Origin: an uncultured Muribaculaceae bacterium
GTDB lineage: Bacteria; Bacteroidota; Bacteroidia; Bacteroidales; Muribaculaceae
Length of the DNA: 64,000 nucleotides
NCBI GenBank assembly: GCA_910584125.1
Contig: CAJTXU010000003.1
Span: forward strand, 51,137-115,136
Direction of reading: 5' to 3'
A program made the position numbers and the translations under genes. The notes under the pieces were generated by a model. It did not search any database. It was given only the letters and a program-made list of their open reading frames with translations, and had not been told where the DNA came from. Each line of letters begins with the position of its first letter. The first letter of the stretch is position 1. Of this stretch, positions 8,773 through 17,902 are shown piece by piece.

Positions 8773-9693
8773 ATGAAGAAAATGATTTTCGCGGTCGCCC
8801 TGGCCGCACTGTCGCTCGGCATGACATCGTGCAACGACGATAAGGAGAGCACATCGATTCTCACCCTTCCCATGCCGGCATACAATCTCGTGACAAGCCT
8901 CGACGGCAACAGCTGCGCGACCTCGCTCTGCTACTACACCGTGACGATGACCTATCCCGGCAATCTCATGACGCTTGCCTCGGAACAGGTGAAGACCACC
9001 GGCACGTCGACTCTCTATTTCGCGACCGGCAAGCTTACGCCCAAGGTTGAGCAGGCGCAGGTGGACGGCACGTCGCGCGAGACGCTTAGCTTCTCGGCCC
9101 TCAACGCCAGCGAGGCCGGTTCCGCTGTCACCAACCTCGACGGCGTCCTGACCCAGGCCGTCTACCTGCCCAAGGTTAACGAGGTACCCGGCTATGAAGT
9201 CCTCGTTCCCGTAAGCTCGGGCCACTATCTCTTCACGCAGTATAATATCGACGGCAAGTGGAAGATCTCCACATTCTGGCCCGACCTGACCTACAAGGGC
9301 TCCACGACGACAAGATTCCCCGGCCAGACCGAGCCTTTCGTCACCGAGGGCATATCCTACCGTCTTGTGATGAAGCGCAATCTCGACAACTCGATCACCG
9401 ACAAGGCCGACATCATCTTCTACGACGCTCAGTTCGCGCCTCAGGCCCCCGCGCTCAAGGCCGTAGTACTCACGGATCTCAAGCTTGAGTTCGCGCCTGG
9501 AGGCTTCCGTGTCTCGGGCACCAACATCGTGCCCAAGGTGCTGATGGACGGCAACGTGCTCACCGACAACTCCCGCTTTACGTTCGACCGCTTCGAGATG
9601 AACAGCGCAGGCCAGCTCACCGGAGCGGCCATCAATTACAGCGTGGCCGGAAAATACACCGGAATTTTCTCTGGCAGCTGTGTGGCGAAATAA
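8773..9693 (+). CDS. Lipoprotein of unknown function
   Basis: 306 residues. The N-terminus is a lipoprotein signal with lipobox LGMTSC (Cys20), followed by a charged NDDKES linker, so it should be lipid-anchored; Bacteroidetes often send such proteins to the outer membrane. The rest is rich in beta-strand-like Thr/Ser segments. The sequence resembles uncharacterised Bacteroidales lipoproteins and I do not assign a function. It lies 96 bases after the TonB-dependent receptor on the same strand and is followed by a terminator, so the two may form one unit, with this protein a possible surface partner of the receptor. Confidence 0.85.
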   Translation: MKKMIFAVALAALSLGMTSCNDDKESTSILTLPMPAYNLVTSLDGNSCATSLCYYTVTMTYPGNLMTLASEQVKTTGTSTLYFATGKLTPKVEQAQVDGTSRETLSFSALNASEAGSAVTNLDGVLTQAVYLPKVNEVPGYEVLVPVSSGHYLFTQYNIDGKWKISTFWPDLTYKGSTTTRFPGQTEPFVTEGISYRLVMKRNLDNSITDKADIIFYDAQFAPQAPALKAVVLTDLKLEFAPGGFRVSGTNIVPKVLMDGNVLTDNSRFTFDRFEMNSAGQLTGAAINYSVAGKYTGIFSGSCVAK

Positions 9694-9725
9694 TACGCCC
9701 GGCCATCACAAAATGACATAAGGGT

Positions 9726-9766
9726 GGCGCGTTTCCGTATGATTCGGAGACGCGCCTTTCATTTTT
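9726..9766 (+). terminator. Intrinsic terminator after the lipoprotein gene
   Basis: GGCGCGTTTCCG and CGGAGACGCGCC form a 12-bp stem with one G-U pair, followed by TTTCATTTTT. Confidence 0.8.
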
Positions 9767-9836
9767 CCATATCGGGCGGCCCGCGCGGCGTGTATCCCAA
9801 CTCTTTCAGTGACAAAAGAAATTATCGCCACTTTTA

Positions 9837-9868
9837 TTTGTGGATTTAGTAAAAAATAGTTAATTTTG
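9837..9868 (+). promoter_or_regulatory. Consensus promoter of the nuo-atp block
   Basis: TTTG (9837-9840), 20-base spacer, TAATTTTG (9861-9868). It lies about 70 bases upstream of nuoA, and no comparably good match was noticed inside the following 17.6 kb. Confidence 0.75.
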
Positions 9869-9939
9869 CGGATAAGTGACCGACTGTTCAGGGACGTCAC
9901 GTGCTTAAAAATTGCTAACTAATTAAAATAAAACAATAT

Positions 9940-10311
9940 ATGAATCTATTGTGCGAAATAGGCAACGGCGCTCTGTCGGTCACGGCCACCCTGACGGGTA
10001 TCGGCCTGGTGTTCGCGGCCCTGCTTATAGCAAAATTGATTTCTCCGAAGTCATATTCGGTAAGGAAGGCCGAGCCCTATGAATGCGGTATCCCGACGCG
10101 AGGCGCGTCGATGATACAGTTCAAGGCCGGATATTATATTTTCGCCATCCTCTTCCTTCTGTTTGACGTTGAGGTGGTGTTTCTCTATCCCTGGGCCACT
10201 GTGATGCGCAGTCTGGGCCCCACAGGCATCCTGTGCATAGGAATCTTTATGTTTGTCTTGATTATGGGCCTGGCGTACGCCTGGCGGAAAGGAGCGCTCA
10301 AATGGGAGTAG
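9940..10311 (+). CDS. nuoA: NADH-quinone oxidoreductase subunit A
   Basis: 123-residue membrane subunit of complex I with three hydrophobic segments (about 15-37, 65-85 and 95-115). The conserved loop YECGIPTRG and the acidic FDVEVVFLYPWA segment, which line the quinone-site entry, are present. First gene of the block, after a consensus promoter and a 70-base leader. The stop overlaps the nuoB start by 10 bases, indicating translational coupling. Confidence 0.97.
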   Translation: MNLLCEIGNGALSVTATLTGIGLVFAALLIAKLISPKSYSVRKAEPYECGIPTRGASMIQFKAGYYIFAILFLLFDVEVVFLYPWATVMRSLGPTGILCIGIFMFVLIMGLAYAWRKGALKWE

Positions 10312-10916
10312 ACCATATCAAAAGCATGACCCGCGAGGACTTCAAGAACAACGATTACATCGATCGTCTTGTCGAGGAGCTCAATTCGACGGGCGCCAAC
10401 GTAATGGTTGGCAAGTTCGACGACCTCATCAACTGGGGCGTATCCAATTCGCTGTGGCCCCTCTGCTTCGGCACGAGCTGTTGCGCCATCGAGTTCATGA
10501 GCCTCGGCGCGGCCCGCTACGATATGGCGCGTTTCGGCTTCGAGGTTGCCCGCAACTCTCCGCGACAGGCCGACTATGTGATGGTGCAGGGCACGATCGT
10601 GCACCGCATGGCGCCCGTCATGCGCCGTCTTTATGAACAGCTGGCGGAGCCCAAGTATGTGATCGCCTGCGGCGGTTGCGCCGTGTCGGGCGGTCCGTTC
10701 AAGAACTCCTACTGCGTTGTGCCCGGCGTCGACAAGATCCTGCCGGTCGATGTCTTCATCCCCGGATGCCCGCCGCGTCCCGAGGCTATGTTCTACGGCC
10801 TCATGCAGCTGCAGCGCAAGATCAAGGTGCAGAAGTTCTTCGGCGGCGTCAACCGCAAGGAGAAGATCGAGGAGTTCTTCGCAGAGCATCCCGAGGAGAG
10901 AGGCCAGATCGGCTAA
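10302..10916 (+). CDS. nuoB: NADH-quinone oxidoreductase subunit B
   Basis: 204 residues from ATG 10302; a longer frame from 10233 reads through nuoA and is not used. This peripheral-arm subunit carries the terminal iron-sulphur cluster N2 that reduces quinone. The ligands are visible as the tandem cysteines in TSCCAIEF, the cysteine region CGGCAVSGG and the cysteine in FIPGCPPRPE. It pairs with the NuoCD protein encoded next, with a 40-base gap. Confidence 0.98.
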   Translation: MGVDHIKSMTREDFKNNDYIDRLVEELNSTGANVMVGKFDDLINWGVSNSLWPLCFGTSCCAIEFMSLGAARYDMARFGFEVARNSPRQADYVMVQGTIVHRMAPVMRRLYEQLAEPKYVIACGGCAVSGGPFKNSYCVVPGVDKILPVDVFIPGCPPRPEAMFYGLMQLQRKIKVQKFFGGVNRKEKIEEFFAEHPEERGQIG

Positions 10917-10956
10917 CCGTTACGTCAACAGCTTTTAACGAGCAACCGCATTTATC

Positions 10957-12582
10957 ATGAGTGATTTAAAAGACAGAATCTTAAAGATATATCCCGACGC
11001 CACGTTCAACGAGGGCGACACGCTTCAGGTCAACGTCGATGAGAAGGACTGGCTACAGTTCGCGACCGGACTGAAGGAGAAACTCGGCTTCGACGTGCTC
11101 ACCGCCGTGGTGGGCATGGACTGGAAGGAGACGATTGGCGTCGTCTATTACCTCACATGCACTTCGCGCGACTGGGAGGTGTTGTCGGTCAAGGTGGTGT
11201 GCGCATCGCGCGACAACGCCTACATCCATTCCGTCTCCGGCCTCTGGAAGGTGGCCAATTTCCAGGAACGCGAGGTCTACGACATGTTCGGCATCAAGTT
11301 CATCGGACATCCCGACATGCGCCGCTTCTTCCTGCGCAACGACTGGGTGGGACATCCTCTCCGCAAGGATTATGACGCCAACCCGGCGCTCAACCCGATC
11401 CGCCTCGAGGACGAGAAGAACGAGGACGACACCCGCACGTATTCGCTCGACGCCGACGGAAAGGTGGTCGAGACTCCCGGCAAGGTGTTCGAGGACGACG
11501 AGTATGTGGTCAACATCGGCCCGCAGCATCCTTCGACCCACGGCGTGATGCGTTTCCGCGCATCGCTCGACGGCGAGGTGGTGAAGAAGGTCGACGTCGT
11601 CTCCGGTTACATCCACCGAGGCATCGAGAAGCTTTCGGAGGGTCTGGGCTATCCGCAGATACTTCATTTCACCGACCGCATGGACTATATGTCGGCCCAC
11701 CAGAACCGCCATTGTCTCTGCCTCTGCATCGAGAAGGCGCTCGGCATCGAGGTGCCGCGCCGCGCGAAGGTGATCCGCACGATGATGGACGAGCTGATGC
11801 GTATCTCGTCCCACCTGCTGTCGTTCGGATGCACGGCCATGGACCTCGGCGCCACGACGGCGTTCTTCTACGGATTCCGCGAGCGCGAGCAGGTGCTCGA
11901 CATCTTCGAGAAGACGTGCGGCGCGCGTATGTCGATGAACTACAACGTGATCGGAGGCGTAATTGCCGACCTTCACCCCGACTTCCAGAAGGACGTCAAG
12001 GAGCTGCTCCGCATCATGCCGAGCCGCCTCAAGGAATATCATACGGTGTTCTCGGGCAACCTCATAGCCCAGAACCGCCTCAAGGGCGTGGGACATCTCT
12101 CGAAAGAGGATGTCATCAACTATGACATAACCGGCCCCAGCGGCCGCGGCTCGAACTGGAGCTGCGACTGCCGCAAGAAGCATCCCTATGGAGTCTATGA
12201 CGAGGTGGAGTTCGACGAGGTGCTTCTCGACGGCTGCGACTCGTACGCGCGCTACATGGTCCGCATGAAGGAGATCGAGCAGAGCTGCCGCATCCTCGAG
12301 CAGCTGGTCGACAACATCCCCGAGGGCGAGATTCGTGCCCAGGTGCCCAAGATCGTGAAGCTGCCGGCCGGAAGCTGGTACCAGCAGGTGGAGGCGAGCC
12401 GCGGAACGTTCGGCGTCTACATCGAGTCGACAGGGGAGAAGACCCCCTACCGCGTGCACTTCCAGAGCCCCTGCTTCAACCTCGTGGGCGTCATGGACCT
12501 CACATGCTCGGGCTACATGATCGCCGACCTCATCACGATCGGCGCCGCCCTCGACTTCGTGATTCCCGACATTGACCGTTGA
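10957..12582 (+). CDS. nuoCD: NADH-quinone oxidoreductase subunits C and D fused
   Basis: 541 residues. NuoC part about 1-165 (REVYDMFGIKFIGHPDMRR is its signature), a short acidic linker, then NuoD from about 185 to the end (GPQHPSTHG loop at the quinone site, YIHRGIEKL, SAHQNRHCLC). NuoD is the 49-kDa-type subunit that forms the quinone pocket with NuoB. C-D fusion is known in several lineages, including enterobacteria and Bacteroidetes. No NuoE, F or G genes follow, unlike the E. coli order. Confidence 0.97.
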   Translation: MSDLKDRILKIYPDATFNEGDTLQVNVDEKDWLQFATGLKEKLGFDVLTAVVGMDWKETIGVVYYLTCTSRDWEVLSVKVVCASRDNAYIHSVSGLWKVANFQEREVYDMFGIKFIGHPDMRRFFLRNDWVGHPLRKDYDANPALNPIRLEDEKNEDDTRTYSLDADGKVVETPGKVFEDDEYVVNIGPQHPSTHGVMRFRASLDGEVVKKVDVVSGYIHRGIEKLSEGLGYPQILHFTDRMDYMSAHQNRHCLCLCIEKALGIEVPRRAKVIRTMMDELMRISSHLLSFGCTAMDLGATTAFFYGFREREQVLDIFEKTCGARMSMNYNVIGGVIADLHPDFQKDVKELLRIMPSRLKEYHTVFSGNLIAQNRLKGVGHLSKEDVINYDITGPSGRGSNWSCDCRKKHPYGVYDEVEFDEVLLDGCDSYARYMVRMKEIEQSCRILEQLVDNIPEGEIRAQVPKIVKLPAGSWYQQVEASRGTFGVYIESTGEKTPYRVHFQSPCFNLVGVMDLTCSGYMIADLITIGAALDFVIPDIDR

Positions 12583-12651
12583 CGACGGCCGTGACATAAA
12601 GAAATCCAACTACTTTTCAGAACAACCTAAATAATCCAAAGCAATAACGAC

Positions 12652-13731
12652 ATGTTTGATTTCGGAAAATGGACTTCGGCATTCAATGAGTGGCTGCTCG
12701 GATCGGGTATGGCCGATTGGCTGGCCGTGCTGATCGAGTGCGTCATCATAGCCGTCATGATCCTGGGCGTCTACACGGTGCTTGCCCTCTTCTACATCCT
12801 CTACGAGCGCAAGCTGTGCGCCTGGTTCCAGTGCCGCCTCGGCCCGATGCGTGTGGGCCGCTGGGGTCTTCTCCAGGTGTTCGCCGACATGTTCAAGATA
12901 CTCATCAAGGAGCTCATCTGCCTGAAGGGAACCGACCGCTTCCTCTTCAAGCTCGCTCCCTATCTGGTGATCACGTCGTCGGTGGTGATGCTGGCGTGTC
13001 TGCCCTGGGGCAACGGCCTGCAGATCATCGACTGGAACATCGGTATATTCTTCGTGCTCGCGGTGTCGTCGGTAGGCGTGTTGGGTATCCTGCTCGCCGG
13101 CTGGTCGTCCAACAACAAGTACACTCTGATCGGCGCCATGCGAAGCGGCGCCCAGATGGTCAGCTACGAGATTTCGCTCGGCCTCGCCATCATGACGATC
13201 GTCGTGCTGGCCGGCACGATGGACATCTCGCAGCTTGTAGCCGAGCAGGCCGACGCATGGTTCCTCTTCAAGGGCCATATCCCGGCCATCATCGCGTTCA
13301 TCATCTATGTGATCGCCGCCACGGCCGAGACCAACCGCGGCCCGTTCGACCTCCCCGAGGCCGAGCATGAGCTCACCGCCGGTTACCACACCGAGTATTC
13401 GGGCATTCATTTCGGATTCTTCTATCTGGCCGAGTATCTCAACCTCTTCATCGTCTCGGGCATCGCCTCGCTGATGTTCCTCGGCGGCTGGATGCCCCTG
13501 CACGTGCCGGGATGGGAGGGATTCAACCACGTGATGGACTTCATCCCGAGCCCCGTGTGGTTCATACTCAAGGCGTTCTTCATCTCGTTCATCATCATCT
13601 GGTTCAAGTGGACGTTCCCGCGTGTGCGCATCGACCAGCTGCTCTCGTTCGAATGGAAATACCTTATGCCGTTCGCATTGGCCAACCTGTTGCTGATGAC
13701 TGTGTTCGTGGCTCTCGGATGGCATTTCTAA
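12652..13731 (+). CDS. nuoH: NADH-quinone oxidoreductase subunit H
   Basis: 359 residues with about eight membrane segments. NuoH anchors the peripheral arm to the membrane arm and shapes the quinone channel. The family signature ETNRGPFDLPEAE and the EYSG...FFYLAEY segment are intact. It is 69 bases after nuoCD. In other Bacteroidales nuoI would follow; here the next gene is atpD, 112 bases on. Confidence 0.97.
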   Translation: MFDFGKWTSAFNEWLLGSGMADWLAVLIECVIIAVMILGVYTVLALFYILYERKLCAWFQCRLGPMRVGRWGLLQVFADMFKILIKELICLKGTDRFLFKLAPYLVITSSVVMLACLPWGNGLQIIDWNIGIFFVLAVSSVGVLGILLAGWSSNNKYTLIGAMRSGAQMVSYEISLGLAIMTIVVLAGTMDISQLVAEQADAWFLFKGHIPAIIAFIIYVIAATAETNRGPFDLPEAEHELTAGYHTEYSGIHFGFFYLAEYLNLFIVSGIASLMFLGGWMPLHVPGWEGFNHVMDFIPSPVWFILKAFFISFIIIWFKWTFPRVRIDQLLSFEWKYLMPFALANLLLMTVFVALGWHF

Positions 13732-13743
13732 ACCGAAAAACTC

Positions 13744-13760
13744 TTCCGGGGTTTCCGGAA
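13744..13760 (+). other. Short hairpin at the nuoH-atpD junction
   Basis: TTCCGG, loop GGTTT, CCGGAA. There is no U-run, so it is unlikely to stop transcription. It could mark an RNA processing or stability site between the two modules. Confidence 0.4.
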
Positions 13761-13843
13761 ACAGCAAGATAAAATTCAAAAACAATCAAAACGGCGGGGG
13801 AGCGGTCCGCAATCGCTTTCCGCGACAAACCAGACAATACATT

Positions 13844-15346
13844 ATGAGCGAAATTTTAGGTACGGTGACCCAGGTGATTGGTCCGGTGATCGACGTCTCG
13901 TTTGAGGGTGGAAAAGAGAATATCCCCCCAATTTATTCGGCCCTGAAGGTCGAGCGCGACAATGGCGAGGAGCTGATCCTCGAAGTTGAGCAGCACATCG
14001 GCGAGGACATCGTGAGGTGCGTCGCCATGGAGAGCACCGACGGTGTGCGCCGCGGTGTGAAGGTGCGCAATCTCGGCCATCCCATCGCCGTGCCGACGGG
14101 CAACCAGGTGAAGGGGCGCCTTCTCAACGTCGTGGGTGAGGCCATCGACATGCTCGAGCCTCTCAAGAACGAAAACATGCGTCCGATCCACCAGCCGGCG
14201 CCCGCTTTCGACGAGCTCGCAATCTCGCAGGAGATCCTGCTGACGGGTATCAAGGTGATCGACTTCCTTGAGCCCTACGCCAAGGGAGGTAAGATTGGTC
14301 TGTTCGGCGGCGCAGGTGTGGGCAAGACGGTGCTTATCCAGGAGCTCATAAACAATATCGCCAAGGGACACAACGGCTTCTCGGTGTTCACAGGTGTGGG
14401 CGAGCGTACCCGCGAGGGCAACGACCTGCTCCGCGAGATGATCGAGGCCGGCGTGATCAGATATGGCAAGAAATTCGAGGAGGGCATGGAGAAGGGCGAG
14501 TGGAACCTCGCCGACGTCGACAAGTCCGACCTCGCCAACTCGCAGGCCACGCTCGTGTTCGGCCAGATGAACGAGCCGCCGGGCGCACGTCTCCGCGTGG
14601 CCCTGTCGGGTCTGACGGTGGCCGAGCAGTTCCGCGACAATGACGGCGGAGGCAAGGAGATTCTGCTCTTCATCGACAACATCTTCCGTTTCACCCAGGC
14701 GGGTTCGGAGGTTTCGGCCCTTCTGGGCCGTATGCCGTCGGCCGTGGGTTATCAGCCTACTCTTTCGTCGGAGATGGGCGCCCTGCAGGAGCGAATCACA
14801 TCGACCAAGAACGGTTCGATCACCTCGGTGCAGGCCATCTACGTGCCTGCCGACGACCTCACCGACCCGGCTCCGGCCACGACGTTCTCGTTCCTCGACG
14901 CCACGACTGTGCTCTCGCGTAACATCTCGGCACTCGGTATCTACCCGGCCGTAGACCCGCTCGACTCCACATCGCGTATCCTCGACCCCAACATCGTGGG
15001 CGAAGACCACTACAACACGGCCCAGGCCGTGAAGCAGCTGCTGCAGAAATACAACGAGCTGCAGGACATCATCGCCATCCTCGGTGTCGATGAGCTTTCG
15101 GACGAGGACAAGCAGGTTGTGGCCCGCGCCCGACGCGCGCAGCGCTACCTGTCGCAGCCGTTCCACGTCGCCGAGCAGTTCACAGGCCTTCCGGGCGTGA
15201 TGGTGCCCCTGGCCGAGACAATCCGCGGATTCAAGATGATTCTTTCGGGCGAGCTCGACTATCTGCCCGAACAGGCGTTCCTCAACGTCGGCGTCATCGA
15301 CGAGGCCATCTCGAAGGGAGAGGCAATGCTCAAGGATGTCAAGTAA
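13844..15346 (+). CDS. atpD: F1Fo ATP synthase subunit beta
   Basis: 500 residues, catalytic subunit of F1. The P-loop GGAGVGKTVL lies near 155, with the GERTREGNDL motif and the catalytic-site segment around ALLGRMPSAVGYQPTL. Bacteroidetes beta subunits are slightly long, as here. It opens the atp module and is followed by atpC (45 bases), an order (D-C-B-E-F-H-A-G) typical of Bacteroidetes rather than the E. coli order. Confidence 0.98.
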   Translation: MSEILGTVTQVIGPVIDVSFEGGKENIPPIYSALKVERDNGEELILEVEQHIGEDIVRCVAMESTDGVRRGVKVRNLGHPIAVPTGNQVKGRLLNVVGEAIDMLEPLKNENMRPIHQPAPAFDELAISQEILLTGIKVIDFLEPYAKGGKIGLFGGAGVGKTVLIQELINNIAKGHNGFSVFTGVGERTREGNDLLREMIEAGVIRYGKKFEEGMEKGEWNLADVDKSDLANSQATLVFGQMNEPPGARLRVALSGLTVAEQFRDNDGGGKEILLFIDNIFRFTQAGSEVSALLGRMPSAVGYQPTLSSEMGALQERITSTKNGSITSVQAIYVPADDLTDPAPATTFSFLDATTVLSRNISALGIYPAVDPLDSTSRILDPNIVGEDHYNTAQAVKQLLQKYNELQDIIAILGVDELSDEDKQVVARARRAQRYLSQPFHVAEQFTGLPGVMVPLAETIRGFKMILSGELDYLPEQAFLNVGVIDEAISKGEAMLKDVK

Positions 15347-15391
15347 CGGGCCGTGTGCCTTTAACCCCAACAGATTAAAATCAATTGCATA

Positions 15392-15628
15392 ATGAAACTT
15401 GAAATCATATCGGCCCATGAGGTCAGCTTCTCGGGAGAAGTCACCGCGGTGACTCTGCCCGGTGCCCTCGGCTCGTTCACTGTGCTTCGCGACCACGCGC
15501 CGATCATCTCGGTGCTCGTGAAGGGCGTCGTGAAATACATCGACGCCAAGGGCGCGGAAGGACACGTGGAGATCGCCGGCGGCCTCGCCGACGTCAACGA
15601 CAATGTCATTTCAGTCTGTGTATATTGA
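15392..15628 (+). CDS. atpC: F1Fo ATP synthase subunit epsilon, short form
   Basis: 78 residues: the N-terminal beta-sandwich only (FSGEVTAVTLPGALGSFTVL, then a second half ending DNVISVCVY). The C-terminal helical hairpin, which in E. coli-type epsilon (about 135 residues) can lock the rotor and inhibit ATP hydrolysis, is absent. Short epsilon chains are usual in Bacteroidetes. The stop lies 3 bases before the first possible atpB start. Confidence 0.95.
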   Translation: MKLEIISAHEVSFSGEVTAVTLPGALGSFTVLRDHAPIISVLVKGVVKYIDAKGAEGHVEIAGGLADVNDNVISVCVY

Positions 15629-15631
15629 TTC

Positions 15632-17050
15632 ATGTCTCTTCCAATTTTAACAGGAAACAAGATGTCGAATATCGAATTAAATAACCCGGCCCTGCGCGCG
15701 GCGCGCCGCGTGACGGCTCTGCTCGCGCTGATGCTGGCGCTGCTATGCCCCGCCATGGCGGCGGCCGAGGAGAATCCGGCCCAGAAGGAGGAGGAAAGCC
15801 TCGACGTGAAGGAAATCATGTTCGAGCACCTGCTCGACGGATACGGATGGGAGGTGCCTTTCTCGCACTCGCACCGAATGCCGCTGCCCGTCATCGTCAG
15901 GGCCGAGGACCATTCGTGGCACTGCTTCTCGTCGGCCGGACTCACCGCCGCCGTCAGCGACACCGTCGGCGGCGAGATGCATTCCGAGATCGAGCCGGTG
16001 GTGAAGACCATCGAGCGCGACGGAAAGACATACCGGTTCCTCATCGCGAAGGTCAGCACGCATAAGGACAAGGTGGTGCAGATCTTCCCGCTCAGCGCCG
16101 CGGACGAGAAAGACCTCGCCGCCAAGCTCGCCGACGTTAAGAAGACCGGCGATGTGGATTCGGGTGCCCAGGTCGTCGACGGATACGTATATTACGACGG
16201 AGCATACTATCGTGAGTACCGTCCGCTCGATATCTCCATCACCAAGAACGTAGCCGCGCTCTTCATCGCGGTGCTCATAGTGATGCTGCTCGTGTTCGGG
16301 CTCGTGCGCTATTACAAGAAGAACGGCATGCGCGCTCCGCGCGGCGGAATGGGATTTTTCGAGATGCTTGTCGGCTTCGTATATTACGACACCATCAAGG
16401 CCTCGCTTGGCGAGAACACCCGCAAGTTCGCGCCCTATCTGCTCACGGTGTTCTTCTTCATTCTGGTGATGAACCTCGTCGGCCTGATCGTGATTTTCCC
16501 CGGCGGCGCCAACCTGACAGGCAACATCGCCGTGACGCTGGTGCTCGCGCTCTGCACGTTCATCATAACCAACGTGTTCGGCACGAAACACTACTGGAAG
16601 GAAATCTTCTGGCCCGATGTGCCTCTTTTCCTCAAGTTCCCCCTGCCGATCATGCAGGTGATCGAGGTGTTCGGTATCTTCACCAAGCCGGCGGCTCTCT
16701 GCGTTCGTCTGTTCGCTAACATGATGGGCGGCCATATGATCGTCATCACGCTGACGCTGCTGATCTTCATCGTCGGAGCGTTCGGTGCCGCGGTGGCGGG
16801 CATGACGACGGTGATATCGGTGCTGTTCTCGGTGTTCATGCTGCTGCTCGACGTCCTGGTGAGCTTCATCCAGGCCTACGTGTTCACGCTGCTGTCGTCG
16901 CTGTTCATAAGCATGGCGCAGGTGCATGAGGAAGAGCACGCCGAGCATAAGGACAAGGGCGACGCGCGTCTTGAGAAGGAAGACGAGCGCAAGCTCGCTG
17001 ACGAGAAGGCCCACTTCGCCCGCGAGGCGGCGCAGGTCGACCTGAAATGA
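15632..17050 (+). CDS. atpB: F1Fo ATP synthase subunit a with N-terminal signal and extra domain
   Basis: 472 residues from 15632, or 462 from the second ATG at 15662, which directly precedes a clear signal-peptide-like stretch (VTALLALMLALLCPAMAAA). Residues about 45-190 form a hydrophilic extra-membrane domain with His-rich SHSHRMPLPV. The proton-channel part follows, with about six membrane segments and the essential arginine in CVRLFANMMGGH near 359. The C-terminus is a charged tail. A long N-terminal domain is known in Bacteroidetes subunit a. Subunit a passes protons to the c-ring. Confidence 0.95.
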   Translation: MSLPILTGNKMSNIELNNPALRAARRVTALLALMLALLCPAMAAAEENPAQKEEESLDVKEIMFEHLLDGYGWEVPFSHSHRMPLPVIVRAEDHSWHCFSSAGLTAAVSDTVGGEMHSEIEPVVKTIERDGKTYRFLIAKVSTHKDKVVQIFPLSAADEKDLAAKLADVKKTGDVDSGAQVVDGYVYYDGAYYREYRPLDISITKNVAALFIAVLIVMLLVFGLVRYYKKNGMRAPRGGMGFFEMLVGFVYYDTIKASLGENTRKFAPYLLTVFFFILVMNLVGLIVIFPGGANLTGNIAVTLVLALCTFIITNVFGTKHYWKEIFWPDVPLFLKFPLPIMQVIEVFGIFTKPAALCVRLFANMMGGHMIVITLTLLIFIVGAFGAAVAGMTTVISVLFSVFMLLLDVLVSFIQAYVFTLLSSLFISMAQVHEEEHAEHKDKGDARLEKEDERKLADEKAHFAREAAQVDLK

Positions 17051-17101
17051 AAATCAAAGCAAACAATAAACACAAAACATAAACATTAAAAAATCTAAAC
17101 T

Positions 17102-17359
17102 ATGTTATCTACAATCTTGAACGAGGTAATGTCGCTGCAGCCCATCGCAGCGCTCGGCGCGGCTATCGGCGCATCTCTCACGGCAATCGGAGCAGGTCTC
17201 GGTATCGGTAAGATCGGATCGTCGGCGATGGAGGCCATCGCGCGTCAGCCTGAAGCTGCAGGTGACATCCGAAGCAACATGATCGTGATCGCCGCCCTGA
17301 TCGAGGGTGTGGCCCTCTTCGCAGTGATTGTCTCGGCTCTCGCAATCTTCATCAAATAA
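17102..17359 (+). CDS. atpE: F1Fo ATP synthase subunit c
   Basis: 85 residues, two membrane helices joined by a polar loop with ARQPEA. The glycine-rich first helix (GAGLGIGKIG) packs the ring. The ion-binding glutamate is E68 in AALIEGVAL. The sodium-type signature (a Gln in helix 1 with Glu-Ser/Thr in helix 2) is not seen, so the ring is most likely proton-driven. Confidence 0.98.
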   Translation: MLSTILNEVMSLQPIAALGAAIGASLTAIGAGLGIGKIGSSAMEAIARQPEAAGDIRSNMIVIAALIEGVALFAVIVSALAIFIK

Positions 17360-17402
17360 ACAGCGGGAACAAGCAAGTAAGTTACCTCAAAAATAAAAGA
17401 TA

Positions 17403-17897
17403 ATGGAACTATTCACGCCCGATTTCGGATTGGTTTTCTGGATGTTCGTAGCGTTCATCCTGCTGTTCATCGTCCTCGCTGTATGGGGATGGCCGGTGAT
17501 TGTCAAGATGATGGACGCACGCGCCTCAAAAATCGACCAGGGTGTGGAAGACGCCCGGAAAGCAAAAGAGCAGCTTGACAACGCCCGCGCCGAAGCACAG
17601 AAGTTTGTGAAGGAGGCGCAGGCGCGTCAGGCCGAGCTGATGCGCGAGGCCAACAAGATGAAGTCTGACATCATCGAGGAGGCACGCAAGGAGGCCGCAA
17701 AGGCCGCACAGAAGGAGATGGACGCCGCCAAGGTGGCCATCGACCAGGCTCGCAAGCAGGCTGAACTCCAGTTCAGAAACGAAGTAGGCTCTTTCTCGAT
17801 CGAGATCGCTGAAAAGATGCTCCGTACACAGATGAAGAGCGACAAGGCGCAGACCGAGTTGGTCAACAAACTGTTGGATGAAATAGAGAAAAACTGA
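17403..17897 (+). CDS. atpF: F1Fo ATP synthase subunit b
   Basis: 164 residues: one N-terminal membrane helix (about 5-30, FWMFVAFILLFIVLAV) and a long charged Ala/Lys/Glu coiled coil that forms the peripheral stalk. Length is normal. Followed after 5 bases by atpH, its partner in the stator. Confidence 0.96.
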   Translation: MELFTPDFGLVFWMFVAFILLFIVLAVWGWPVIVKMMDARASKIDQGVEDARKAKEQLDNARAEAQKFVKEAQARQAELMREANKMKSDIIEEARKEAAKAAQKEMDAAKVAIDQARKQAELQFRNEVGSFSIEIAEKMLRTQMKSDKAQTELVNKLLDEIEKN

Positions 17898-17902
17898 TAC
17901 AC

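Noticed and set aside
13732..13843. Terminator plus new promoter separating nuoH from atpD
   Set aside because: Only a 6-bp hairpin without a U-run and no TAnnTTTG box are found, so a transcription break is not supported.
13856..15565. 569-codon minus-strand frame opposite atpD
   Set aside because: It is an antisense shadow of atpD and atpC, without recognisable domains.
17102..17359. Sodium-driven ATP synthase
   Set aside because: The c subunit lacks the helix-1 Gln and the Glu-Ser/Thr pair typical of sodium-binding rings.
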